Source: Buxus sempervirens
Lineage: Eukaryota; Streptophyta; Magnoliopsida; Buxales; Buxaceae
DNA length: 64,000 nt
NCBI GenBank assembly: GCA_947561395.2
Contig: OX387193.1
Coordinates: 33,802,255 to 33,866,254 of the forward strand
Direction of reading: 5' to 3'
The position numbers and the translations under genes are program-made. A model generated the notes under the pieces. It was given only the letters and a program-made list of their open reading frames with translations. It was not told where the DNA came from and searched no databases. Of the stretch, positions 34,301 to 43,462 are shown piece by piece (the first letter of the stretch is position 1; each line of letters starts with the position of its first letter).

Positions 34301-37300
34301 ACCCAGCTTTTAACTGCTTGGTGACCTCTTCCTTGATCTTCAGGGCCCATTCTGGTTTCATGCGTCTGAGTTTTTGCTTCACTGGTGTGGCCTCAGACTT
34401 TATAGGTAACCGGTGCACAACTAAATCTGTGTCTAACCCAGGCATATCCTCATATGACCATGCAAACACATCAATGTAGGATTTTAGAAAATCAGTTATC
34501 TGTGTTTTCTGTAATAATTTCAGCTTTTTACCAACTTGAAGAATCCTTGGCTGTGCTGTGTCACCTATGTTGATGGGTTCAGTTTCCTCAATGTTAGCCT
34601 GGAGATCTTTTTCATGTCTGTCCAAGGCAAATTGGATTTCAGGTGGGGTTTCCCATGATTCATCATTATCCTCAAGTTCAAAAGAATCACTGGGGATAAT
34701 TTCTGAATCATCGGGTTGTGATGAGCAAGTGTCGTTATCTGACTCCTGCTCGACACTTTGGACTTCTTTTTGTTCTTTTTGTTTTTGTTTGATTTTGGCA
34801 GCCTGATTATCTATCTCGTGCTCCGAATTTTTCGGGTGTGCGTCGAGATTGATACTAAGGTTGCGATTTTGAGTTTGCTTACTTGCAGAATTATTCACAG
34901 AAGCGGAAAAATAATCAAAAGACTTCACGCATTTATTAAAAAGTGCAGCAATATCTACAGGGGGAATTTCAGAAGTGGAAGAAACTCCCTGTGGTAGTTC
35001 GGCTTTGCGAGTGGCAAGTGGCGTCGAACTCCAGTTCTGCAATGCGTGCTTGTCCTTGGTTACAGCGGTCACCGCATTTACCTTTCCAGTCTGTATCATG
35101 CTGATGCTGCTGTCAGAGGAGATGCAGATGGGGTCATTAGCTGTGCCCTTCTTCGGTTGATTCTGACTCGAATCCTCTGATGATACACTGATCCATACCC
35201 CGCGGCGGATGACAGTCCCTGGTACCCGAATAGTGACTTCATGGGGTGGTTCCACCTTAGGCAGTGTCTTGGTTACAGATTTTCCTGATGATTCGTCCCT
35301 CCTGCTGGAAGAATGTTCATCAGGGGCCCAGTTACCATAAGTCTCATGATAAGCCAGCTCAGTGGGCAGTCCCAGTACTTGAGGCATATTCTGGAACATC
35401 TGACCCAAACCATCCTTGGTACTTGGGTGTATAATGCAGATAGAAGGTGGGGGAGACCTTTGCCTTGGAGTGGGTTCTCCTGAACTATTCTGGCTTTCCA
35501 TCATGTAGATGTAGTGAGCTGGTTCTTCTTCTTCAGCCTCAGTTGGTGGTGCTTCGACACTATCTGATGGATAGGCAAATGCTTCTTCTGGGATAGCTGG
35601 TTTTTCGGTGTCAACTGACTGCCAAGAGAACAAAGCAGACAGTTCTTCCATCATCCCACTGAGAGCTTCTGAGTTTTCTTCTATAACTGTCTCCTGGGGC
35701 AAGGGAGGTTCATCCCATAACCTTTGCAGATAATTAGCTTCCGCTTGCTCAACTGGATCATTGAACTCATCGCCCCATCCCTGGGGGACTATGTTCTGAA
35801 TGGCCTGTGCAGCTTCCTCTTCCATATTGGCAAAGTGATGGTATAACTGACCCTGTACACAGATGGGCCAGTGTGGGTCTCTTCCTTCTGCTCGTGCCCT
35901 CTTCCGTTCAGCTTTCTTGCCAAATAGCCTGGCATAGTCTTCAGGTTCAGGAACAAACCCCAATCCAAAGCCCACAGATTTGTCACAGGGCTGGATTGCA
36001 GACTTAATGCCTTGCTTGTATTTGCCCAAACCATCTCCTACTCGGAGGCCCCAGTCGGCGCATTCAGCAGCACCGAACATGCTCTTCCTTTTCCTTCTGC
36101 GGGACAAGTCTGATTGCAGAGGAGTAGGAATGCTGTTTATCTGCACCATTTCAATGGCTTGGAAGTTCAGGGAAGTAGGCAGCTCATAATCAATCACGGG
36201 TACCCCTCCTTGTTCAAATTCTCTGTGATTTTCTGCGTGCACCGTGATCAATTGATTTCCCGAAATAAATCGGATCATTCGATGTAAGGTGGACGGGACT
36301 GCACCTGATTGATGTAACCAAGGTCTTCCAATCAGCAGATTAAAGGAGGCATTGATGTCCATCAACTCAAAGGTGATGAAGAAGGCCCTTTCAGCAATTG
36401 TAATTTCCAGAGTAACTTCCCCCAGGGAATCCTTTTTGGCATTGTCAAACCCGCGGACATTGTTGGAGCTAGGTTTGATCAATTCAGCATTCAGCTGCAG
36501 ACTGTGGAAGGTCCTGACTGGGCAGATATTCAGAGCTGACCCATTATCAATCATGACCCGTCTCACTATTAGGTCGGAGCACCTCACAGTGATAAACAGA
36601 GGCTCTGTATGGTTATAACCTTCAGGGGGCAAGTCTACTGAGGAGAAGGAGATTGCTTCTGGCGTAGCAATTATAGACATTACTGTCTTCAGCTGTTCAG
36701 GGCTGATGTCGTCAGGCACATGAGTATCACCCAGTATTTTCATGAGTACGTCTTTATGTTTGTCTGAATCCAACAAAAGGCGCATAATGGATATCTGGGC
36801 TGGTGTCTTATTCAACTGCTGCACTAGATCATACTCTGGAGTGAAGGCACTATAGTGGAGCTTTTCAATCTCCTCTTCTGGGGCCTTCCCTTTCTTCTTA
36901 TGGGTCTGTGGAAATTCAGTAGCCACATCTTTCCCTTTTTCTTTCCTTGTCCTTTCTTCACTAGTCTCTCCCTCTGGTGCAGGTGGAGGGTTAGGGTTGA
37001 TATATCGACCAGAACGGGTAATCCGATCGACTTCTCTTTCAGTGGAAGTGATGGTAGAATCATGGTACATGGGTAGGAATTGGTAAGGTGGAGGCACAGC
37101 GGAGTAGGTTGGGTTAAGGTGAAGTTGGTGTAAGTTAAGGGTGGGTGGTTCTAGCATGAAGTCCACGGGTTCATTGAATGGGTTCATCATGTCGAAGATG
37201 TTTAAGGGAGGTGAATCTGGGACAGGTGGAGGGTAAAAAGGCTCTGGTTCGGGAAAGTTGAAATACACCAGAGGGAACCCCAAGAAGGTTTCTTCGTCAT

Positions 37301-37577
37301 CATCTCCGTTGATGACGCAAACTTGCTGCTTTACTATCCCTTCTTGGAGGTATATCCTGACAATTTGCCCCGGTCGCCCAATCAACATAGAGGGGTCAAA
37401 ATGTATTTCATTGCCTTGGTCACTGATGACCTGATGTACTGTTCCACTGCCAGAAGCCTTATTATGGTCTGGGAGGGGGTTAGTGGTTGTACCAGTAGGT
37501 GGAGTAGGTGCTGCTGGTGCTGGGGGATCTACAGAGATCTTCTTGCTGTCTATCAGATCCTGTATATCATGCCTCAA
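31311..37577 (-). CDS. pol: Ogre-type pol polyprotein: protease, RT, RNase H, archaeal-type RNase H, integrase
   Basis: An uninterrupted 2,088-codon frame. The aspartic protease has VMIDNGSALNICP at about residue 344. Reverse transcriptase (about 1040-1300) shows KKDGRVRMCVDYRDLNKAS, SFMDGFSGYNQIRMA and the catalytic YVDDM at about 1218-1222. The first RNase H (about 1370-1450) has YYLSKKFTNYE. A second RNase H (about 1513-1635, WQMFFDGAVN, NMAEYEACVLGL, QFADALATLASM) is the archaeal-type domain typical of Tat elements. Integrase has an HHCC zinc region (HMSGHMLARKI, CHIHVRKCQLC, about 1740-1780) and the DD35E core (WGIDMIGE, ITDNAKNLN, NGAVEAANKN). The ORF coordinate begins at a TTG codon, but the frame is continuous with gag upstream across one TGA, so the protein is probably made as Gag-Pol. 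All catalytic residues I can check are present. Confidence 0.93.
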   Translation of the reverse strand: MRHDIQDLIDSKKISVDPPAPAAPTPPTGTTTNPLPDHNKASGSGTVHQVISDQGNEIHFDPSMLIGRPGQIVRIYLQEGIVKQQVCVINGDDDEETFLGFPLVYFNFPEPEPFYPPPVPDSPPLNIFDMMNPFNEPVDFMLEPPTLNLHQLHLNPTYSAVPPPYQFLPMYHDSTITSTEREVDRITRSGRYINPNPPPAPEGETSEERTRKEKGKDVATEFPQTHKKKGKAPEEEIEKLHYSAFTPEYDLVQQLNKTPAQISIMRLLLDSDKHKDVLMKILGDTHVPDDISPEQLKTVMSIIATPEAISFSSVDLPPEGYNHTEPLFITVRCSDLIVRRVMIDNGSALNICPVRTFHSLQLNAELIKPSSNNVRGFDNAKKDSLGEVTLEITIAERAFFITFELMDINASFNLLIGRPWLHQSGAVPSTLHRMIRFISGNQLITVHAENHREFEQGGVPVIDYELPTSLNFQAIEMVQINSIPTPLQSDLSRRRKRKSMFGAAECADWGLRVGDGLGKYKQGIKSAIQPCDKSVGFGLGFVPEPEDYARLFGKKAERKRARAEGRDPHWPICVQGQLYHHFANMEEEAAQAIQNIVPQGWGDEFNDPVEQAEANYLQRLWDEPPLPQETVIEENSEALSGMMEELSALFSWQSVDTEKPAIPEEAFAYPSDSVEAPPTEAEEEEPAHYIYMMESQNSSGEPTPRQRSPPPSICIIHPSTKDGLGQMFQNMPQVLGLPTELAYHETYGNWAPDEHSSSRRDESSGKSVTKTLPKVEPPHEVTIRVPGTVIRRGVWISVSSEDSSQNQPKKGTANDPICISSDSSISMIQTGKVNAVTAVTKDKHALQNWSSTPLATRKAELPQGVSSTSEIPPVDIAALFNKCVKSFDYFSASVNNSASKQTQNRNLSINLDAHPKNSEHEIDNQAAKIKQKQKEQKEVQSVEQESDNDTCSSQPDDSEIIPSDSFELEDNDESWETPPEIQFALDRHEKDLQANIEETEPINIGDTAQPRILQVGKKLKLLQKTQITDFLKSYIDVFAWSYEDMPGLDTDLVVHRLPIKSEATPVKQKLRRMKPEWALKIKEEVTKQLKAGFLKVTDYPEWLANIVPVPKKDGRVRMCVDYRDLNKASPKDDFPLPHIDILVDNTATHSMFSFMDGFSGYNQIRMAPEDMEKTSFITHWGTYCYKVMPFGLKNAGATYQRAMTLLFHDLMHKEMEVYVDDMIAKSKEEENHLVNLGRVFDRLRECKLRLNPNKCVFGVTSGKLLGFIVGKRGIEVDPVKVKAILEMPPPSTEKEVRGFLGRLQYISRFIAQMTPVCEPIFKLLKKDNPVVWNEACQEEFDEIKAYLMSPPTLVPPVPGRPLIMYLSVTETAAGCVLGQHDDTGRKEQAIYYLSKKFTNYEVRYTLLEKTCGALVWAAQKLRHYLLSHTVFLISDTDPLKYIFEKPISTGRIAKWQVILSQYDIVYTTRKAIKGQAVADHLAEHPVPDYQPLLTGLPDDEIMCAESVEKETGWQMFFDGAVNINGKGIGAVIISPEGVHHPIAAKLLFDCTNNMAEYEACVLGLRATIEMNIQELKVYGDSCLIIYQVMGDWRTKDPKLVPYQELIKELEGQFKNVTFDYMPRDRNQFADALATLASMATITGDTWVQPLEIEVRHSPVYCFNVERSKPKGEPWYTDIMKYLRNRTLPENATASERRTIQKLARQFFLSGDKLYKKSYNDSLLLCVTEEEAQQLIDEVHGGQCGAHMSGHMLARKILRMGYYWLTMGHDCHIHVRKCQLCQVYADNIHAPPNTLYSMTSPWPFAIWGIDMIGEIHPKASNGHRFILVAIDYFTKWVEAVSFAEVKGSHVLKFIRNNIVCRYGVPEALITDNAKNLNNKDMDKMCEDLKIRHLNSTAYRPKMNGAVEAANKNLKKILEKMVVTYRDWHEKLPYALHAYRTSIRVSTGATPFSLVYGMEAVLPVEVQIPSLRILKEAEVDNIEWEKSRFDQLQLLDEKRIRALCHGQLYQQRIARAYNKKMIPRHFKVGNIVMKKIFPHQEDNRGKFKPNYEGPFIVHKVLSRGALILQEMDGTIFPEPINADAVKLYYP

Positions 37578-37580
37578 GTC

Positions 37581-39002
37581 TCAGCATCGATTTGTGGAAT
37601 GCCCGGGAGCTCCAGAATGGTATTCGCATCTTTCTGCTGTATTATAACTTCGTGAGTTAATCATTCTGGGGTTAGGAGGCTTGATTTGAAGGTACCCCTT
37701 CTTCAGCAGTGTAGCCAATAGTTCTGCAGGTGCATAAGGCAGTGGGGTAAATACCCTCTTCATTCTTGCCTCTGCCTCTTCTCTGGTTCTTCTCACAGGC
37801 TGTCCCTGACTTTCATTCCTCTGGGCAATATGATATGGCTGTGTTGGCTGTACATAATTAATAGCCTGAGTTTCCTGCCTCCTAGGCTCTTGCCCCTGAT
37901 TTCTGTTACTCTGTCCTGTTGCTGCCCTTCTCTGTGTAGGACCTTGGCCACTGCCATCTATCTTGCCAGCCCTTATAGCATCCTCAATTCTGTCTGCCGT
38001 CAGAATCAAGTCATTGAAATTGGAAGTACTTTGCCCTAGCAGCAAGGAGAAAAATGGCTGTCCAAGTGGTGCAATGAACAAGGAGGTCATCTCTTGTTCA
38101 AGTAGTGGGGGTTGGACTAGGGTTGCCAATTCTTTCCAACGCTTGGCATATTCTCTAACTGATTCCTGATTCTTCTTTGTCATCCTCTGCAGCTCTGCCC
38201 TGGTTTGTACAATTTGACTGTTCAAACGGTACTGCTGGATGAACGCTGCTGCTAAATCATTCCAGGTCTTAATCTTGGTTTTGTCCAAGCTCAAAAACCA
38301 AGTATATGCTGCCCCTGTCAGCGACCTCTGAAAGAACTGTATCATAATTTTTTCATCTTTGGCATATTGACACATATCTCCAGAGTATGACCTGAGGTGG
38401 TTTAACGGGCATCCGGTGCCATCAAACTGATGCAAGTCAGGGCATTTGAATTTTGGTGGAAGTTGAACATCGGAGAAAAAGCAGAGGCTGTCTAAAGTAG
38501 CCTCCATGGGGACCGCACTGGGTCGTAGGCTTTTCAGTTCTTCACGCAAAGCATCTACCTCTGACTTAGTGGCTGCCATCTTTTCATCAAACTGGGCCTG
38601 CTGTGTTTTATACCAATCCTCCTCTTCCTGCCCCAGTTGGGCAGGCGCAATAATCTGTGGAAGAGGCACAGCTTGCGGAGGTGGAGGTGGTACCAACGGA
38701 GCTGGGTACGCAGGGTATGGTGGTGGAGCATCCGCCTGTGGTGGAACAATTGGTTGCTGCAGAGTCACTGTTGCAGCAGGGGGAGCCATCCTGAGTTCTC
38801 TTAATTGTGTCATTAATTCTTGAATAATAGTCCCCATGCTGTCTATCCTCTGTTGCAGATCAGTCACTGTCTGTGCCTGGCTGGACTCTGCCTGGTCTTG
38901 CCCTGGCGAGGTCTGTTCCCTTGACTGTTCCATTCCGAGTCTTTTCCTTGATCTTAACAGGTACGGGCTTCGGGAAGCAATTTTGGTACCTGCTTGAAAC
39001 AA
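37581..39002 (-). CDS. gag: Ogre-type Gag, ending at an in-frame TGA
   Basis: 473 residues. Structure: an N-terminal glutamine-rich helix; a proline-rich linker (about 85-120); the retrotransposon Gag core (about 185-345, FKCPDLHQFDGTG, FFQRSLTGAAYTWFLSL, WNDLAAAFIQQY, VREYAKRWKELA); and a C-terminal CEYHSGAPGHSTNRC (459-473), the degenerate zinc-knuckle-like motif of Tat elements. The TGA at 37583-37581 follows that last cysteine, and the same frame continues DLRHDIQDLIDSKK into pol. In the second Tat element of this window the corresponding stretch (STDACLVLKHAVQDLLD) reads straight through. The stop is thus either a recent nonsense change or a programmed readthrough site. Start chosen at the first ATG; M24 is an alternative. 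Confidence 0.9.
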   Translation of the reverse strand: MFQAGTKIASRSPYLLRSRKRLGMEQSREQTSPGQDQAESSQAQTVTDLQQRIDSMGTIIQELMTQLRELRMAPPAATVTLQQPIVPPQADAPPPYPAYPAPLVPPPPPQAVPLPQIIAPAQLGQEEEDWYKTQQAQFDEKMAATKSEVDALREELKSLRPSAVPMEATLDSLCFFSDVQLPPKFKCPDLHQFDGTGCPLNHLRSYSGDMCQYAKDEKIMIQFFQRSLTGAAYTWFLSLDKTKIKTWNDLAAAFIQQYRLNSQIVQTRAELQRMTKKNQESVREYAKRWKELATLVQPPLLEQEMTSLFIAPLGQPFFSLLLGQSTSNFNDLILTADRIEDAIRAGKIDGSGQGPTQRRAATGQSNRNQGQEPRRQETQAINYVQPTQPYHIAQRNESQGQPVRRTREEAEARMKRVFTPLPYAPAELLATLLKKGYLQIKPPNPRMINSRSYNTAERCEYHSGAPGHSTNRC

Positions 39003-40663
39003 CCATTAATTAGTGCAATTTTTACATGGTTTATGCGGTCAAATTATCAATTTTAATGATTACAGATCTATTTTAACTATCCTAAGATAGTTGGGAAAGA
39101 GAACCCAAATGAATTTAAAGATTGATTTATTTGAGTTATTTGAAGAATGACTGGGAATCTAGAACCTGATCTATTTTAGCCAAACGGCTGGGGAAGAGAA
39201 CCCGGGTTTAGACTGGTCTGTTTTAGCCAAACGGCTGGGGGAGAGAACCCTAAGCTGATCTGTTTTAACCAAATGGTTGGGGAAGAGAACCCGATTTAGA
39301 CTGGTCTGTTTTAGCCAAACGGCTGGGGGAGGGAACCCTAAGCTGATCTGTTTTAACCAAATGGTTGGGGAAGAGAACCCGGTTTAAAAGATTGGTTTGA
39401 GCTTAGTATCACGAGGTTGGACTATGTTAAGTCTCGGCAGGGGATGAGCTAAACAGCAGCATCCAGGTGTACCTTAACCAATTTTCAGTTTAATCTCTGA
39501 TGGTTTTAGCACCTAACTTCGGCTAGTAGTTCCCGGGCGTGTCTTAGCTAGTCGTTGGTTTAATCACCATTGACTTTGATGCCTCACAACGGGGAAGGCT
39601 ATGCCAGGACGATCCTCCACCAACTTTCTGGTTTAAACACCAGTGGCTTCAGTGCCCTAAGAGTTCGGCTAGGGATACCCGAGCGTACCTTAGTCGTTAG
39701 CTTAATTGCTTGACCTTGGTGCCACACAACGGGGTATGCTATGCCAGGACGATCCTCTGCCAATTTTCTGGTTTAAACACCAGTGGCTTTAGTGCCCTAA
39801 GAGTTCGGCTAGGGATACCCGAGCGTACCTTAGTCGTTAGCTTAGTTGCTTGACCTTGGTGCCACACAACGGGGTATGCTATGCCAGGACGATCCTCCGC
39901 CAATTTTCTGGTTTAAACACCAGTGGCTTCAGTGCCCTATAGGCTGACCGTGTGATCTTTTTTAAATCAAACGGGTGTGATCTGAGCTCAAGGGATAGGG
40001 TGTTCTTTATTCAGAACCCTGGGGTTTTAAGGCTTAAGTTTGAAACTTGAAGGTTTGAGAGTTGACAAAGACGAGGTGTTCTTTACTCAGAACCCCTGGA
40101 TTTTAAAGATTCTTTTGGCAAGTTCTTTATTCAGATTGCCTGAAAGTTTTTTAGAGTTGATGGTAAACATGGGATGTTCTTTATTTAGAACCCTTTAGTT
40201 TAAAGATTTAAAAGAATTTGGCGAGTTCTTTACTCAGATCGCCTGAAAATTTTGAATTGAGTGTTCTTTATTCAGAACCCTTTTCTTTTAAAGATTTAAA
40301 CAATTTGGCGAGTTCTTTACTTAGATCGCCTGAAAATTTTGAATTGGGTGTTCTTTATTCAGAACTCTTAAAGATTTAAAACTCAAATTTGAAATTGATA
40401 GTTTCTGAATATGGGGAAGTTGGTAAGAATTGGGTGTTCTTTATTCAGAACCCTTGGGTTAAAGGATTTGGCGAGTTCTTTATTCAGATCGCCTGAAAGT
40501 TTTGAAGTTGAAGGATTGAGGCTAGATTGTTTGAAAAAGGAATTTGAGGATGTCTTAATTGACTTTATTAAACCTAGCACAAAATTCTTCATGGAAAAAG
40601 AAGTACAATGCCAAAATTCAACATAAGCAATTACATGATTAAAAAAATAAACAAACCCAGAGT
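39003..40663 (-). repeat. Repeat-rich spacer between ORF1 and gag
   Basis: Three tandem-repeat families lie side by side. (a) 39165-39390: about five units of 43-47 bp containing CCAAACGGCTGGGG and AGAGAACCC. (b) 39470-39945: a 140-bp unit, with the anchor GTTTAAACACCAGTGGCTT at about 39630, 39770 and 39910. (c) 39995-40510: six units of 76-98 bp, mostly 86-87, with the anchor TGTTCTTTATTCAGAACCC at 40001, 40077, 40175, 40262, 40349 and 40435. The spacer is non-coding in all frames apart from short chance frames. Confidence 0.85.
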
Positions 40664-42145
40664 CTAGCTAGGTTGGTCATCATCATAATGAGAGGACACG
40701 TCTCGCCTTTTCAAGGCACGCAGAAGTTTATTCCGCAGACGTCGGTCCTCTTTTGCGCGTCTGCGCATGTTGTCAAGCTGCTGTTGAAGGGCCTCATTGG
40801 CCTGCTTGTTTTTACGCTCGGAATCCACGTATGCACGGTGGATCCGAGAATGAGATTCCCGCAGTTCGGCCACCCTATCCCTGTATGTGTCAGGGGGCGG
40901 AACTGGGATATCATCAGAGGTGACGATATGGAGAGGAGGTGGGCTGTTTAGGCCAGTTTCTCGAGCAATCCATTGTTCGTAATTACGAACATCGGATGCA
41001 GTGAAAATGTCCTCTTGGAGTATGTGCACGTGTTGCCATTCCTTCACCAATTTTTTCTTCAATTCCCATGTAAGTGGGCCAGTTAATCCTTCCGCCTCAT
41101 CCTTGATCGGTATTCCCTGAGACTTCCCAAACTGTCTCAGAATTCGAACCGGATAGTATGGCATGGCATGGGTCAAGCCTATCAAGGCTAGGCAATGTCT
41201 TTTCCTAAAAGCTATGACGGGGGTATATGTCTGGTCAAATGTGCCTCCCCATCTTATATCCGTTTCTCCTTTCAACTGGAGAAAGTGGTCAAACCAATCC
41301 TCTCTGGAGGGTAAGTCTGGTCTAATCTCTCTTCGGGCCATCAATGTGACATTGTCACGGACGTACCCATAACGGGGGCTGACAGGTTCAGCAACCATCA
41401 GGTGATCTTGGAGCCAAATGTGTAGGAGAGGAGCGCACCCCTGAAACCTCCTAGTTCCGTTCTTGGTCATGGTCAAGGCATGATATAGCTGAGCAAGGAT
41501 TAATGGTGCAATCCGGAATTTCACTTGGAGTTGGTCCACAATTTCCATGAGGGCCAAATTAATGGTGTCTCCCCCCGTAGGAAAGAAGAGCTGTGACAGA
41601 ACCACGAGGGTGAAGGTGTCCCACCAAACACGGGGTCTTTCCTGCTTTTTGTCCCTTATCTTTTCAGCAAGGAAGGTTTTAGAGACCCGCGTGAATGCTT
41701 GGTCACCTCCTAAGGTCTGGAATTCTCCTCTTGGTAGGCCAAAGAAAGTACAAGCTTCATTCTTGTAGCTATCTTTGAGACTTGGCCTAGCTGGTTCTCC
41801 ATGGTCACGAAATCGGAGGAATAGTTCGAATTCCTCAATTGTGGGAGTCAACTCATTAGTCCCAAATCTGAAAAGGGAAAATTGGGGATCCCAGAAAAGC
41901 AGGGCTGCTTGGATCATGTCCCAATTAATGGGCACATTTAACAGGGACAAAGTTTGTCCCATGCGGTATTTCTGTTCCCAATGAATTTGCTCATCTCCTT
42001 GCAATTGCCTTGTCCAAGAATGGATCCAAGGGGTATCAAAGGCACACTTTTCTATCCTAGGGAAGCGAATTCTCTCAGTCGAGGATGAAGATGCCATGCC
42101 GACTATCCGATTGAAATTCCAAGTCAATTTAGGGTTTTCCACCAA
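40664..42145 (-). CDS. Ogre-type ORF1 protein, plant-mobile-domain-like with coiled-coil tail
   Basis: A 493-codon frame upstream of gag in the same orientation, the position of the extra ORF1 of Ogre elements; its function is unknown. The N-terminal region (about residues 35-115) includes WTRQLQGDEQIHWEQKY and FRFGTNELTPTIEEFELFL, which resembles the ELTPTLE-type motif of plant mobile domain/DUF7745-like proteins. The C-terminus (about 415-490) is highly charged and helical (YRDRVAELRESHSRIHRAY, then Gln/Lys/Arg-rich), probably a coiled coil. The frame is undamaged, fitting the young age of the element. The family-consistent start may be M17 (42097), giving a protein beginning MASSSSTERIRF. 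The domain name is inference from motif resemblance. Confidence 0.8.
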   Translation of the reverse strand: MVENPKLTWNFNRIVGMASSSSTERIRFPRIEKCAFDTPWIHSWTRQLQGDEQIHWEQKYRMGQTLSLLNVPINWDMIQAALLFWDPQFSLFRFGTNELTPTIEEFELFLRFRDHGEPARPSLKDSYKNEACTFFGLPRGEFQTLGGDQAFTRVSKTFLAEKIRDKKQERPRVWWDTFTLVVLSQLFFPTGGDTINLALMEIVDQLQVKFRIAPLILAQLYHALTMTKNGTRRFQGCAPLLHIWLQDHLMVAEPVSPRYGYVRDNVTLMARREIRPDLPSREDWFDHFLQLKGETDIRWGGTFDQTYTPVIAFRKRHCLALIGLTHAMPYYPVRILRQFGKSQGIPIKDEAEGLTGPLTWELKKKLVKEWQHVHILQEDIFTASDVRNYEQWIARETGLNSPPPLHIVTSDDIPVPPPDTYRDRVAELRESHSRIHRAYVDSERKNKQANEALQQQLDNMRRRAKEDRRLRNKLLRALKRRDVSSHYDDDQPS

Positions 42146-43442
42146 AAACTCTAAATTAGTCTAAAGCATGCAACAAGATATGCAAAAATTAAATCAATGC
42201 CTAAGCAGTTTATGCAATCATCAATCACAGGAATCAAATCCAAGCACTCAAGTTATGGGGTTTTAAAGGTTATGTCCTTTAAATGTTTGGAGAACACATT
42301 TAGGTCTTAGCCGGCCTTTTCTTTCATCTGTTCTTTCATCTGCTCTTTCATCTGCTCTTTCATCTGTTCTTTCATCTGTTCTTTCATCTGTCCCTAGTGT
42401 CGGACTAAATACAATATTTACAACTTGCCTTCGAGGGCGAAATTTACAAAAATAAATCTGAAAAGAGAATCACCTTTAGGGTTGTTGAGAACTCAAAAGG
42501 AGGGTACAAATTTGCCATTCAGCAGGTGGGCTGAAATCCTATCTCTAGGGTTTTTCTGCCTTTGTTCTGACCCATTTCTGTCTGATCTGGCCGGCTTTCG
42601 ACTGAACCAAGACCGACTTGAATGCACGGATTAAATCGGGTTAATTTCCTTAAATTAGGGTTAAGACCAACAAAGGTGGGGGTTAATGCCCCAGATTGAT
42701 TTTACCCCTATTTGTTCATTCATGTCCATGCTCATATCAGGGTTTATCAGAAGTAATAGGTGGGGAAGGATACCCAGCCCAAGGCACCTGCCTTTAAGGG
42801 TCTGAGCCAAGTACTAGATCCTTCGCGTACCATGGCAAGAAACCAATGGCGCTTGAAGAGTCCAGAAACCTGGGGAGATGGGTTTACCCTGCTTTCCCCG
42901 GCAAGCCACGGGAGCGTAGGGCTAATACCATCCCAAAAGTAAGTTTCTCGAGTGAAGAAGGGTGGCTGCTAGAGAGATCTAAGTTTTGGTTAAGAAGAGC
43001 ATTCAGATATTCAGACAGTATTCAGTTTGGGTCATCCATGCAGACTCCCTCGTGCATATCGCCCCATGCAGTTAAAAGACTCATTCACGGTGTAGTGAGG
43101 TGCTTGTATGTGCAGTGGAGTCAAGTGCTGTGTCTAATCGGGTGATTCTCAGATAATAGGCTGATTAAGGGTTCCTTAATGTCACATTTATAGTAAAAGT
43201 GCAGAACAGCATGTAATACAAGATATGGGTGGATCCCCAGGTAAGTGGGCGGGTCACATTGGTCCCTGTTAAAAACCACTTGCCTTAGGCGATTATCATG
43301 TCCGTTTGACAGGATCCCCCAATATCATGTAATTACATGAGTTCCATACTTTACTAAAGTTGGACAAAAAGTACTTCCTAAATCTGCTTATATCCACCTA
43401 GTTGACTCATTTGATAACCAGGGTCCGACTGGGTTGAGGTTT
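42146..43442 (-). other. 5' leader of the Ogre-type element, with a 12-bp tandem repeat
   Basis: Non-coding sequence between the PBS and ORF1. At 42317-42392 a 12-bp unit (plus strand CTTTCATCTGTT or CTTTCATCTGCT) is repeated six times exactly in register (42321, 42333, 42345, 42357, 42369, 42381). The rest has no recognised feature. Confidence 0.7.
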
Positions 43443-43462
43443 CCCCAGCAGAGTCGCCAAGC
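43443..43462 (-). other. Primer binding site of the Ogre-type element
   Basis: Two bases after the LTR end (GGTGCGCACA, then GC) the sense strand reads TTGGCGACTCTGCTGGGG. Its complement ends in ...GTCGCCA, as a tRNA 3' end would, and the position is right for a PBS. The tRNA species is not assigned. Confidence 0.7.
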
